Below, one piece after another: positions 7,810 to 15,261 of a stretch of 64,000 nt of DNA. Origin of the DNA: a virus. Made by a program: the position numbers and the translations under genes. The notes under the pieces were generated by a model that saw only the letters and a list, made by a program, of their open reading frames with translations, was not told the origin of the DNA and did not search any database. The stretch spans positions 62,001 through 126,000 of IMG/VR virus record IMGVR_UViG_3300029923_000008. One strand, written 5' to 3'. Every line of letters begins with the position of its first letter. Positions within the stretch are counted from its first letter, which is position 1.

Positions 7810-8433
7810 ATGAAAATATTATTTGAAGAATTTATATTAGAGTCAAAAAATTATAATCTTTATAAGGGAGTTAATGAATTAAAAAATATTTTACTTGACG
7901 GCAAAATAAAATTACTAAAAAGCGAATGGGGTAACCAATGGAGTTCTGATATGAGAAGAAATTTAGGAATAAAAGATGGAATTGGAATATCAGTGACTAG
8001 AAATTTTTCAACTGCAGTAGGTTATGGTAATTGCGTTATTGAATTTGATACTCAGAAACTAAGTGATAAATATAAGATTATTCCTATTGTTGAAAATTTG
8101 GATTATTACCTAAAATTACCAAAAAATAAAACTAAAGGATTATCAATTGCACAAGAACTTAGATTAAAAGAATTTGGAAAAGAATATTGGGATATTAAAA
8201 CAAATAAAGATGCATATGATTTTAATATATCAGAAGAAATTATAGTATCAAATGAAGTTTCAATAAAATATATAAAAAAAGTATATATTATTTATAGTAA
8301 TAGAGATAGATCAAATGAAATTGAATTACTAAAAAAAAATAATATTCCTTATGAAATAATATCAAACGACGATAAATATTTATCCAAAGTCAAATATAGA
8401 AAAAATAAGATTAATACTTATTCACAGATGTGA
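7810..8433 (+). CDS. Probable ADP-ribosyltransferase-like protein with capsid-targeting-type leader, 207 aa
   Basis: The N-terminus MKILFEEFILE-S resembles T4 capsid-targeting peptides such as MKTYQEFIAE, which are cut after (L/I)-x-E by the prohead protease. After it come LYKGV (residues 17-21), the strand and STS-like stretch ISVTRNFSTAVGYG (60-73), a beta strand CVIEFD and SEEIIV (141-146). These correspond in order to the R, S-T-S and E-x-E motifs of mono-ADP-ribosyltransferases of the T4 Alt/Mod type. The first motif has Lys19 where Arg is usual, so activity is uncertain. It stands alone on the plus strand amid minus-strand genes and overlaps the convergent gene by 23 bases. A late-like motif (7795-7806) precedes it closely. 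Inference: packaged and injected with the DNA to modify host proteins. Confidence 0.62.
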   Translation: MKILFEEFILESKNYNLYKGVNELKNILLDGKIKLLKSEWGNQWSSDMRRNLGIKDGIGISVTRNFSTAVGYGNCVIEFDTQKLSDKYKIIPIVENLDYYLKLPKNKTKGLSIAQELRLKEFGKEYWDIKTNKDAYDFNISEEIIVSNEVSIKYIKKVYIIYSNRDRSNEIELLKKNNIPYEIISNDDKYLSKVKYRKNKINTYSQM

Positions 8434-8608
8434 TATTATTATCTTTAAATTCTATTTCTAAATTATTTGAGAATATTTCTACAACCTCATCATCTTTCAT
8501 ATAAACATAATCTTCACTTGAAGGTAGCCAGCCATTCAAAGATTCATTTAATCTACAAGATTTTTTAAGTCTTAATTGTAAAATTTCGTCTAATTCTTTA
8601 AATTTCAT
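8411..8608 (-). CDS. Hypothetical acidic protein, 65 aa
   Basis: This short protein (SLNGWLPSSEDYVYMKDDEVVE in the middle) has no recognised family. Its 3' end overlaps the convergent gene at 7810-8433 by 23 bases. It has its own TATCTTTG promoter upstream and is transcribed singly. Confidence 0.68.
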   Translation of the reverse strand: MKFKELDEILQLRLKKSCRLNESLNGWLPSSEDYVYMKDDEVVEIFSNNLEIEFKDNNITSVNKY

Positions 8609-8637
8609 TGTGTTTACATTTATAATGATTATGAATG

Positions 8638-8645
8638 CAAAGATA
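8638..8645 (-). promoter_or_regulatory. Bacteroidota-type -7 element TATCTTTG
   Basis: TATCTTTG on the minus strand lies 30 bases before the ATG at 8608. No clear -33 box is seen. Confidence 0.6.
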
Positions 8646-9008
8646 CTTCTTTATATTCATTATATTCATTATATAAATGACTATTGTGATTGTTTAATGA
8701 TTTTTAACTATGATATTAAAATTCTGATTATTAGTTAATTACAAATAAAGATAAACTATTTATTTATTTGTACCTATACAATAACATACTGAGTTAATTT
8801 ATGGTAACTATTTATTACTATATAATAACATATACAATAATTATAAATCAAATTAGAATCACCTAATTTTATAATTAATTGATGATTTTTAATCTGCTGA
8901 TTTCCTTACTGCGAATCATATCTTATAGGCAGATTTAACTATTTTATTACTTTGGATTTATACAACATCCTATTTTTTGAAATCATCAATCAAAAACAAA
9001 TTAAAGAC
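8646..9008. other. Longest non-coding gap in the window (about 360 bases) between divergent genes
   Basis: No credible reading frame is seen on either strand. It holds short AT-rich direct repeats (TATTCATTATATTCATTATA near 8653; near-copies of ACAATAACATA near 8778 and 8823) and a pair of inverted 7-mers (AATCTGC at 8890-8896, GCAGATT at 8929-8935) enclosing about 32 bases, which could form an RNA structure in the leader of the plus-strand gene. A degenerate promoter TTACTTTG lies at 8947-8954. Regulatory function is possible but unproven. Confidence 0.4.
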
Positions 9009-9473
9009 ATGAGAAAAATTTTAATAGGCATAATAATGCTATTGGCTTTTAGTATGTATACTAATTCACAAACAGTCCAAACAAAATTTATAGATAAATT
9101 CGATAAATTATCTATGTCACTAAGCAATGAGTTTAAAATTCCAGTTAGTGTAATTCTTTCAATTTCTCTATGGGAAAGTGGATCTGGAACAAGTAAATTA
9201 AGTAAAACTAAGCATAATTACTTTGGAGTAAAACAAGGAAATCATTATAAACGTTATGAAAATGATTCAACATCATTTAGACATTTTTGTGAATTTATTT
9301 CAAAAAGAAAGTATTATAATACTTTAATTACAAATAATGTTACTGATTATAATATATGGGTACATAATATTAAAAGAGGAGGATATTCAGAAACCAGAAC
9401 ATGGGACAAACATATAATTTATATGATCAAAATGTACAATTTGAATAAGTTTGATGAAAATACTGAAAAATAA
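9009..9473 (+). CDS. Exported N-acetylglucosaminidase-type lysin, 154 aa
   Basis: From the ATG at 9009 the protein starts MRKILIGIIMLLAFSMYTNS-Q, a typical signal peptide with basic start, hydrophobic core and cut near Ser/Gln. A longer frame from a TTG at 8952 would bury this signal and overlap the promoter, so I reject it. The rest is a glucosaminidase (FlgJ/LytG-like) domain: PVSVILSISLWESGSGTSKL carries the catalytic Glu, followed by HNYFGVKQGNHYK and SFRHFCEFISKR. It should hydrolyse peptidoglycan glycan strands after export to the periplasm. It may be the phage endolysin or an exported wall-remodelling enzyme. Confidence 0.85.
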   Translation: MRKILIGIIMLLAFSMYTNSQTVQTKFIDKFDKLSMSLSNEFKIPVSVILSISLWESGSGTSKLSKTKHNYFGVKQGNHYKRYENDSTSFRHFCEFISKRKYYNTLITNNVTDYNIWVHNIKRGGYSETRTWDKHIIYMIKMYNLNKFDENTEK

Positions 9474-9474
9474 T

Positions 9475-9630
9475 TTATAGATTATTTAATCTATTTATTT
9501 TTTCTATTCTATCATTTTTAAGTTTTTTTATTTCAGCTTCTCTATCATATATTATTTTAAATGTACAGTTATAAAATGCTGGATTTGCTACTATATCATA
9601 AGTGAAAAGTTTACGTAAGTTTACTTCCAA
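9475..9630 (-). CDS. Small protein with basic C-terminal tail, 51 aa, TTG start
   Basis: A frame beginning at a TTG at 9628-9630 overlaps the end of the upstream gene and encodes a short domain (KLFTYDIVANPAFYNC) followed by EAEIKKLKNDRIEKINRLNN, the shared basic tail. The tail strongly suggests a real product despite the poor start codon. Alternatively it could be a frameshifted extension of the upstream gene. It ends one base before the convergent lysin gene. Confidence 0.5.
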   Translation of the reverse strand: MEVNLRKLFTYDIVANPAFYNCTFKIIYDREAEIKKLKNDRIEKINRLNNL

Positions 9631-9922
9631 TTTGTTTCAATTTTTTTTTTCTTAGATGCTTAACATACTCATTTGGAAAGTTATCATAATCTAATACTGG
9701 TTTTTTAGTTGCTTCTTTTATGACATCTAATTGCCATTGTATTGATTCAATTGGATCTTCACATTCACCTTCATATGATAATATTGTTATTGGATTTTCT
9801 GTACAAGCTTCAGGTATATTAGTTTCATCATTATAATACACCTCATAAACACCAAAATGTACATCTGAGTATGAATCTGATGCTATTCTTCTTGCTAATA
9901 TTCTATAATTCCAATTTGACAT
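9611..9922 (-). CDS. Conserved phage/bacterial small protein, 103 aa
   Basis: The N-terminal MSNWNYRILARR and HFGVYEVYYNDE followed by an acidic segment and KKPVLDYDNFP belong to a widespread family of uncharacterised proteins in bacteria and phages. Here it carries an added basic tail HLRKKKLKQIGSKL not usual in that family, the same kind seen on unrelated neighbours. Function is unknown. Confidence 0.8.
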   Translation of the reverse strand: MSNWNYRILARRIASDSYSDVHFGVYEVYYNDETNIPEACTENPITILSYEGECEDPIESIQWQLDVIKEATKKPVLDYDNFPNEYVKHLRKKKLKQIGSKLT

Positions 9923-9956
9923 AATATTTGTATATATATAAGATGAAATAGTTTAA

Positions 9957-9990
9957 TAAAAAAGTCAGAATAAATATTCTGACTTTTTTA
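9957..9990 (-). terminator. Rho-independent terminator
   Basis: The inverted repeat AAAGTCAGAATA / TATTCTGACTTT with an adjacent U-run on the minus strand lies just after the stop of the 65-aa membrane-protein gene. It ends the long operon that starts near 14.4 kb. Confidence 0.75.
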
Positions 9991-10005
9991 ATGACTTTTT
10001 TATTT

Positions 10006-10203
10006 TTATCCAACATTCAACCATTGAGCGAGTGGCTGAACAATATACATAGAAAATAGAAAAATCATTAATATAATAATTGCTGTTGTTGGATATAATT
10101 TCCAATGAAATTTTATTTTAGTAATAAATGATGATAAATGACATATAATGCATATCATAAGTGATATAATTTCTAAAAAAAGTAGAACATTTAGTTTTTC
10201 CAT
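10006..10203 (-). CDS. Small two-helix membrane protein, 65 aa
   Basis: Two hydrophobic segments (about residues 5-27 and 36-58) are separated by a short basic loop. A holin, an inner-membrane antitoxin-like peptide or a host-envelope effector would all fit the topology. Nothing identifies which. It is the last gene before a terminator. Confidence 0.72.
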   Translation of the reverse strand: MEKLNVLLFLEIISLMICIICHLSSFITKIKFHWKLYPTTAIIILMIFLFSMYIVQPLAQWLNVG

Positions 10204-10205
10204 GA

Positions 10206-10499
10206 TTAATTTATTAAATTTAATTTATTTAATTTATTCTTTCTTGTTACATTTATTATTGCAATGTCAATGAGTTTATCAGTGTATTCATCTTTATAAT
10301 ATCTGAATTTATATGAATTCTTCATAATTTCCAATTGATGCACGTTAGCATTCATCAATTTATTAAGAATACCTTCCTCCAATTTTTTGTAGAAAAGCAT
10401 TTCTCCGACTACTTTAATATCCTTATATTTTAAAGTAAGTTCAGAAATTAATTCTAAGTCATCACAACTTTTTTTTAATTGTTCAATTAATTCCTTCAT
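10206..10499 (-). CDS. Small helical protein with basic tail, 97 aa
   Basis: A helical N-terminal region (MKELIEQLKKSCDDLELISE) is followed by the tail VTRKNKLNKLNLIN. No family is recognised. The tail is the motif shared by over 20 small proteins here. Confidence 0.75.
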   Translation of the reverse strand: MKELIEQLKKSCDDLELISELTLKYKDIKVVGEMLFYKKLEEGILNKLMNANVHQLEIMKNSYKFRYYKDEYTDKLIDIAIINVTRKNKLNKLNLIN

Positions 10500-10507
10500 T
10501 TAATTAT

Positions 10508-10840
10508 TTAGATTAAACTTATTTTATATCCTAATTTTTTTAAACCTTTATGAAAATTGTCAATATCTAAAACTCCACTATTTTTTAGTAAAATATTAAT
10601 ATTATCTATTTCCTTTTTTTCTTCAATTTCAAATTCTAATTGACCTTTCACAAATCTTATGACATCTGAATCATTAGGATATAAATTAACAATTTCTTTT
10701 AAATCATCAGTAGTTAAATCGTATTTATTCATCATATCGCCTACTTCTGATAAATAGTCAAACACTGAATATCCTTCATTATCATCACTATTCACAAAAT
10801 TTTTCATTTCATTGTAGAATTTTTCTAATTTTACTTTCAT
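10508..10840 (-). CDS. Hypothetical helical protein, 110 aa
   Basis: The protein is acidic and helical throughout (DDNEGYSVFDYLSEVGDMMN). No domain is recognised. It is one base from the upstream gene, so it is co-translated with it. Confidence 0.75.
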   Translation of the reverse strand: MKVKLEKFYNEMKNFVNSDDNEGYSVFDYLSEVGDMMNKYDLTTDDLKEIVNLYPNDSDVIRFVKGQLEFEIEEKKEIDNINILLKNSGVLDIDNFHKGLKKLGYKISLI

Positions 10841-10841
10841 G

Positions 10842-11354
10842 TTACATTATTTTTTTAGATGTTTTATTGAATATTGGTGCACAATTTTTTAATTTACACC
10901 ATTGAACAGAATTTAATGTTTTTGTGTCATACAAACTACCTGTTTTCTCTCCATTATATGAAATGTCATGATAGTAAACTTTACCCCAATGATACACAAG
11001 AATCATATTTCTTTTGTGATCAGGATTATACCTACTTGGAATTTCATGAAATGGTACTTCTTTGCCAAGATTATAATTATCTGATAAATTATAATCCTTA
11101 TATTCAAAGTTATCTAAACTTTGATATTCTGTACCATCAAACATCCAAGAATCTTTAATACTATTGAAATGAATATTCATTAATCTACAGAACTCTTGAG
11201 ATTTTATGATAGTAGTGTTAAGAAGACGAAATTCATTAATTGATATTCTTTTGTCTACTTTTTTTGTTTCATTTCTTATAGAAAAAGTATCAGTATTTTC
11301 ATTATACTGTATCAATTTTTTACAATCTGTTTTATAATATACTTTTTTGTTCAT
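10842..11354 (-). CDS. Hypothetical protein, 170 aa
   Basis: The protein is rich in Tyr, Asn and Lys with several WxxK-type beta segments (RNMILVYHWGKVYYHDISY). No family is recognised. It is densely packed in the operon, with a 1-base gap downstream and 3 bases upstream. Confidence 0.75.
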   Translation of the reverse strand: MNKKVYYKTDCKKLIQYNENTDTFSIRNETKKVDKRISINEFRLLNTTIIKSQEFCRLMNIHFNSIKDSWMFDGTEYQSLDNFEYKDYNLSDNYNLGKEVPFHEIPSRYNPDHKRNMILVYHWGKVYYHDISYNGEKTGSLYDTKTLNSVQWCKLKNCAPIFNKTSKKIM

Positions 11355-11357
11355 TAT

Positions 11358-11693
11358 TTATTTTTTAAGAGTAATTAGATAATACTCATCTTCAATTATC
11401 ATTGATTTGTATGATAAATCAGAAGTACATTGATAATTACCAGAAGGTAACATCATCAATATGTCTTGTTCTTCAATAGGTAAATCAAGTTGTTCATAAT
11501 CACCATCTAAGAAAACAGGAATATCAAATTCTGCTAATTCTTCAGCATCACCATGTATGTATGCACCTTTTCCTTTTGCTGAGTAATTACTTAGAACTCC
11601 TAAATTAATATCATCAGTAGATATTAATAATTCTCTGTCACTTGAAGAGAACATACCATGTGGATTTGTTGTCGTAAATCTTAATTGCTTCAT
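11358..11693 (-). CDS. Hypothetical beta-rich protein, 111 aa
   Basis: The composition differs from its neighbours: less Lys, more Gly, Asp and Leu, for example GDYEQLDLPIEEQDILMMLP. It is acidic and likely globular. No family is recognised. It is an operon member. Confidence 0.75.
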   Translation of the reverse strand: MKQLRFTTTNPHGMFSSSDRELLISTDDINLGVLSNYSAKGKGAYIHGDAEELAEFDIPVFLDGDYEQLDLPIEEQDILMMLPSGNYQCTSDLSYKSMIIEDEYYLITLKK

Positions 11694-11708
11694 AAATATA
11701 TTGTGTTA

Positions 11709-12224
11709 TTATTCTTCAATGAAATTGCATATTAAATTATCACTAAATAAACTATCTGACTTTATGAAAATCACATATCCATTTTCAATTTTATTTATAA
11801 AATCATTATAATTATTTTCAATTGTGCCTTTTATTTCTTTCAATTCAATACAATCAAAAAATTTAAAAGCATCATAATCATCATCTGATTTTTTTATTAA
11901 CCATTCAGTTCTTTCTTCTTTTGTTTTAAAAGATACGTGACCATATCTGTGTTCATATGCAATGAAGTCATTATCAACTAATTCTAAATAATTCTCATCA
12001 ATTAGATTGTATGATTTCTCCGTCAATTTAGATTTAATTATACTTCTATCATATTCAAATAACAATGAATCAACACTACCGTCTTTTTCAACAAATTTAG
12101 ATAAAAAATATTTTCTGAATTCTTCATCTTCACACGTTGTTTTTTTGTATTCTTCAATAAGTTCTTGCCTAATTTTCAAATATCTTGAAATTAAATCATT
12201 ATCTTTATTTACAATTGATTTCAT
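11709..12224 (-). CDS. Hypothetical acidic protein, 171 aa
   Basis: A charged helical N-terminal half is followed by a mixed C-terminal half ending NLICNFIEE. No domain is recognised. The opposite-strand reading frame here is low-complexity and is not credited. Confidence 0.75.
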   Translation of the reverse strand: MKSIVNKDNDLISRYLKIRQELIEEYKKTTCEDEEFRKYFLSKFVEKDGSVDSLLFEYDRSIIKSKLTEKSYNLIDENYLELVDNDFIAYEHRYGHVSFKTKEERTEWLIKKSDDDYDAFKFFDCIELKEIKGTIENNYNDFINKIENGYVIFIKSDSLFSDNLICNFIEE

Positions 12225-12227
12225 ATA

Positions 12228-12653
12228 TTAATTATCATATAATTGAGTTAATTTGCAAATTTCAAGTATTGTTATGTCTTTTGATACATCTTTACCTATG
12301 CTTCTATTATATGGTATCTCAACTGTGAAATAGTAATCTTTCCTAATATCCCACATTATTGATTTTCTATTACCCCAAAATATCACAACATATGAGCTAT
12401 CTGATTTAAGTTTAATTGTCATATCAGTATAATAACTATCTTTGAAATACATTTGAAATACTTTGTTTTTTAAGTTATTATATTCACCTGATTTTAAGTG
12501 TTCTCCATTTTCAATAATACAATCTTTATATTTAGAATTGATAAAATCTGATTTTTCTGATAATTTAACAGAATAAGAATATATTAATCCTGAAATTACA
12601 GTAAATAATAATGTGAACCAAATTATAAATAAAATGTTTTCAAATGTTTTCAT
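12228..12653 (-). CDS. Membrane-anchored paralogue of the next gene, 141 aa
   Basis: One N-terminal transmembrane segment (residues 5-27) is followed by a soluble domain with YYTDMTIKLKSD, VVIFWGNRKSIMWDIRKDYY and FTVEI. The same pattern occurs in the adjacent gene 12640-12954, so the two are tandem duplicates and only this one has gained or kept a membrane anchor. The start overlaps its partner's stop by 14 bases. Function is unknown. Confidence 0.78.
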   Translation of the reverse strand: MKTFENILFIIWFTLLFTVISGLIYSYSVKLSEKSDFINSKYKDCIIENGEHLKSGEYNNLKNKVFQMYFKDSYYTDMTIKLKSDSSYVVIFWGNRKSIMWDIRKDYYFTVEIPYNRSIGKDVSKDITILEICKLTQLYDN

Positions 12654-12954
12654 AATAATATTTTTTTGCTTTAAGAATATTTATTATCTGAGTGTCTATT
12701 TCTGTGTGCTTACTTTTTCTGATGATGTTTTCTGTGAATATAAAATCTTCTCTAAAAATCCATAACCATGAATCTCTATTACCCCAATAACAAACTGTGT
12801 AAAACCTATCATCATCACCACAAGTCGATAGATTAATAGTTATATCTGTATAATAACCATTTTTCTTATGAAGAAAAAAATGTTCATTCTTACTATCATA
12901 TTCAAACTTATCAAAGTTTCTCAGTATGAATTTTTTGCATCTTGATTTTATCAT
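12640..12954 (-). CDS. Soluble paralogue of the preceding membrane protein, 104 aa
   Basis: It shares YYTDITINL, YWGNRDSWLWIFREDF and FTENI with the 141-aa neighbour: the common pattern is Y-Y-T-D-x-T-I-x-L, then W-G-N-R-x-S. It lacks the transmembrane segment and begins with a basic stretch. It overlaps genes on both sides. No known family. Confidence 0.78.
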   Translation of the reverse strand: MIKSRCKKFILRNFDKFEYDSKNEHFFLHKKNGYYTDITINLSTCGDDDRFYTVCYWGNRDSWLWIFREDFIFTENIIRKSKHTEIDTQIINILKAKKYYYENI

Positions 12955-13325
12955 TGTTCTATTTTTAACTCACCAAAAATATCATTATCCATATCTACCA
13001 TTTCTTGTAGTTGTTTTTCTCTTGAGTCCATTTTAAATCCATTTAAATAAAGTTGAGCGACATCATTTAAATCCATTATAATCAAGTGTGTATATAACAA
13101 GTCAATTTTCATTTCTTCTATGTTCCACCCTTTATTATTTCTAATTCCATCTGATAATACATCAATAACACAAAACTCTCCACAAATTGACTTTATTAAT
13201 ATTGCAAGTGCAGAGTTATAAACTTTTTCTTTGTGACATCTTGTTATTATAGAGTCAGCTTTTTCTCTAAATTTCTCTAAAACTTCTTTGAAATTTCCAA
13301 GTGGTTTAATATCTTCTATTTTCAT
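12951..13325 (-). CDS. Hypothetical helical protein, 124 aa
   Basis: The protein is helical throughout, with cysteines in ITRCHKEKVY and CGEFCVID. No family is recognised. Its stop overlaps the next start (ATGA), which marks translational coupling. Confidence 0.75.
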   Translation of the reverse strand: MKIEDIKPLGNFKEVLEKFREKADSIITRCHKEKVYNSALAILIKSICGEFCVIDVLSDGIRNNKGWNIEEMKIDLLYTHLIIMDLNDVAQLYLNGFKMDSREKQLQEMVDMDNDIFGELKIEQ

Positions 13326-13341
13326 GATTATTTAATTTTTA

Positions 13342-13647
13342 TTATAAATTCCTGATGATATCTATCTTTCCATCTTTCATATACACCACAGTTTTATCAT
13401 ATGTCCATTTTTCTTTACCATTTGACATTTTAACAATATTTAAAGGTCTTTCATATGTTCTGTTCATGTATTGAATGGACATTCCTTTTGATAATGTATA
13501 TGTCTTGTTGGTTTCAAGCATCATGGCTGTATTAATAGTTGTATCTTTAATAGATATAAGTGTAACTCCTACCGATGTAGTCACTCTATTCTGAGATGAA
13601 ACATAACTACTCATAAATAAAAATAGAATAAATATGATATTTTTCAC
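13342..13647 (-). CDS. Exported small protein, 101 aa
   Basis: The N-terminus MKNIIFILFLFMSSYVSSQ is a clear signal peptide with predicted cleavage near SSQ-N. The mature part is beta-rich (VTTSVGVTLISIKDTTINTA) and likely periplasmic. It has no known family. A few proteins in this early region are exported (compare the lysin at 9009). Confidence 0.78.
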   Translation of the reverse strand: MKNIIFILFLFMSSYVSSQNRVTTSVGVTLISIKDTTINTAMMLETNKTYTLSKGMSIQYMNRTYERPLNIVKMSNGKEKWTYDKTVVYMKDGKIDIIRNL

Positions 13648-13658
13648 TTCTGAAGTAT

Positions 13659-14165
13659 TTAATGATTTAGTTTTGAATCATATTCCATACCAATTGATAT
13701 TAACCAATCATTAGCAGATTCAATAGTAGTAAAATGATCAGTTTCAAAAATATTCTCTTGAACACAATCCCAATATTCATTAAAATCTGGATGATTAACA
13801 CATTCAATATCATCGTATGATTCATCTTCTGCTTTATAATCAATAACACAACAAATGACATCATCTTCAACATAACATAAAAATATAGCTTCATCAGTAT
13901 TTATTTCACTTCTGTCCCTACCCTTATACTTTTCTTCAATCCTATTGTCTTTTATTGATAATACTTCATCATCATTCGCATCAGTGACTAAAGGACTCCA
14001 TATTTCAGTTCCATTAATTACTGTCACAAAGGCTTTATAACCATCTTTGTTTTTGAATCTATAGTGTGTAACGACATCATTGTCAGGCTGAACTACAACA
14101 AACTCCCAATCAATAATACCAAAACATTCTTCTATTTTTTTCTTGCAATTTTCTAATATATTCAT
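13659..14165 (-). CDS. Hypothetical acidic protein, 168 aa
   Basis: Strongly acidic, with mixed alpha/beta composition, beginning MNILENCKKKIEECFGIIDW. Many Asp/Glu residues and Trp near both ends. No domain is recognised; DNA mimicry cannot be excluded from its charge but is not supported by more. A second, low-complexity frame inside it is a shadow. Confidence 0.75.
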   Translation of the reverse strand: MNILENCKKKIEECFGIIDWEFVVVQPDNDVVTHYRFKNKDGYKAFVTVINGTEIWSPLVTDANDDEVLSIKDNRIEEKYKGRDRSEINTDEAIFLCYVEDDVICCVIDYKAEDESYDDIECVNHPDFNEYWDCVQENIFETDHFTTIESANDWLISIGMEYDSKLNH

Positions 14166-14168
14166 AAA

Positions 14169-14396
14169 TTATTTAAATTTATATTTTTTCTTAGTTTCTT
14201 CAATGTCTTTATTCATTTTTTCAATAATAGAACTGATTTTGTTCTCTCTTTGTTCAGAACAACTTACATCTTCACCTCCATACTCTCCTATATTATCACA
14301 TTCATAATAATCAAACTTATATTTTGGATTATAAATTTTAGCAATATTATTTAATGCTTCATTTTTAATTTGCTGTAAAATTTCATCTTTCGTCAT
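14169..14396 (-). CDS. Hypothetical helical protein, 75 aa
   Basis: This short, charged, helical protein has a Cys/Gly-containing loop (YECDNIGEYGGEDVSCSEQR) and a basic C-terminus TKKKYKFK. No family is recognised. It sits three bases from the next gene. Confidence 0.73.
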   Translation of the reverse strand: MTKDEILQQIKNEALNNIAKIYNPKYKFDYYECDNIGEYGGEDVSCSEQRENKISSIIEKMNKDIEETKKKYKFK

Positions 14397-14411
14397 ATAA
14401 ATATATTTAGA

Positions 14412-14591
14412 TTATTTATCAAATCCAGCGAGTTCAATAACGATATCTTCTTTTAATTTACCAGTGCAAATAGCAAGAACCTCACTAATTTCAAAAATAG
14501 AAATTCTATTTTCTACATCTTCTTGATTTTTGCTTGATCGAACAAATGCTCTTGCATTTTTAATCATCATTTGATAATAAGGATTTTCCAT
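14412..14591 (-). CDS. Hypothetical protein, 59 aa (start corrected)
   Basis: A longer frame from a TTG at 14625 would run through the promoter element TATCTTTG (14617-14624). The ATG at 14589-14591 gives MENPYYQMMIKNARAFVRSS and is preferred. The protein is helical with no known family. It is the first gene of the long operon that extends left to the terminator at 9957. Confidence 0.75.
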   Translation of the reverse strand: MENPYYQMMIKNARAFVRSSKNQEDVENRISIFEISEVLAICTGKLKEDIVIELAGFDK

Positions 14592-14616
14592 TTGATTTAG
14601 TTTTATAATTATGATA

Positions 14617-14624
14617 CAAAGATA
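14617..14624 (-). promoter_or_regulatory. Bacteroidota-type -7 element TATCTTTG
   Basis: TATCTTTG on the minus strand lies 26 bases before the ATG at 14591. It likely drives the long operon of about 14 small genes down to about 10.0 kb. Confidence 0.68.
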
Positions 14625-14634
14625 CAACTATTTT

Positions 14635-14934
14635 TTATGCTTCAAGTAAAATATTATTATTTTTTGTGATTTTTTGTGATTCTTCTATTTGTTTTAATTT
14701 TACTTTCCTTTCTTCTTTCTCAGAATAAAAAAATCTATTAAAATTAGGAAGTGAATCATAATCATCTTCTAATGAGAAACAATAATAATTATATTGATAA
14801 TTAACAATAATACGCATCTCAATCATATATGTGTATATCTCATTAATTTCATAATATTTATTTATTATAAAACCATATATTGATTCTTTGCAACGATATT
14901 TCCTTTCTTTATTTATTTTTTTATTATCTGACAT
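14635..14934 (-). CDS. Small protein with basic tail, 99 aa, paralogue of next gene
   Basis: The segment KYRCKESIYGFIINKYYEIN and the C-terminal FFYSEKEERKVKLKQIEESQ align with the neighbour at 14924-15166 (KHLCKKNSKYCIKGNIYDIH; YFYTEKEERKLKLENIKNVR). It is a tandem duplicate. It is probably a small beta-barrel like the VGD family, with the F-x-S/T-E-K-E-x-R-K tail. It overlaps its partner by 11 bases. Confidence 0.76.
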   Translation of the reverse strand: MSDNKKINKERKYRCKESIYGFIINKYYEINEIYTYMIEMRIIVNYQYNYYCFSLEDDYDSLPNFNRFFYSEKEERKVKLKQIEESQKITKNNNILLEA

Positions 14935-15166
14935 TTTTAATATTTTCTAATTTTAATTTCCTTTCTTCCTTCTCAGTATAAAAATAATCATAAAAATTTA
15001 AATATGTATAATAACCTTCCTCAAATATAAAATTTTCATAAATAGGATAATTATCCAAATATATTGAAATACAATTAAAAGATATCATATGAATATCATA
15101 AATATTACCTTTAATACAATACTTTGAGTTTTTCTTACAAAGATGTTTCCTATTTATATTGAACAT
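14924..15166 (-). CDS. Small protein with basic tail, 80 aa, paralogue of preceding gene
   Basis: It shares the Cys-Lys start and the tail YFYTEKEERKLKLENIKNVR with the gene at 14635. Function is unknown. It lies 29 bases after a TATCTTTG promoter. Confidence 0.76.
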   Translation of the reverse strand: MFNINRKHLCKKNSKYCIKGNIYDIHMISFNCISIYLDNYPIYENFIFEEGYYTYLNFYDYFYTEKEERKLKLENIKNVR

Positions 15167-15194
15167 GTTTTATAATTTTTTAATATTCGTGATA

Positions 15195-15202
15195 CAAAGA
15201 TA
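15195..15202 (-). promoter_or_regulatory. Bacteroidota-type -7 element TATCTTTG
   Basis: TATCTTTG on the minus strand lies between the dnaK terminator and the ATG at 15166. It should drive the two paralogous small genes. Confidence 0.65.
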
Positions 15203-15205
15203 TAT

Positions 15206-15238
15206 AAAAAAAGCCAGAACTAATCTGACTTTATTTTT
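15206..15238 (-). terminator. Rho-independent terminator of dnaK
   Basis: The stem AAGTCAGA/TTCTGGCTT (one mismatch) is followed by seven U on the minus strand, 23 bases after the dnaK stop. Confidence 0.65.
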
Positions 15239-15261
15239 TATTTTAAATTATTTTAAAAAAA

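Noticed and set aside
8952-9473. Start of the lysin gene at the TTG at 8952
   Set aside because: It would place 19 residues before a perfect signal peptide that starts at the ATG at 9009.
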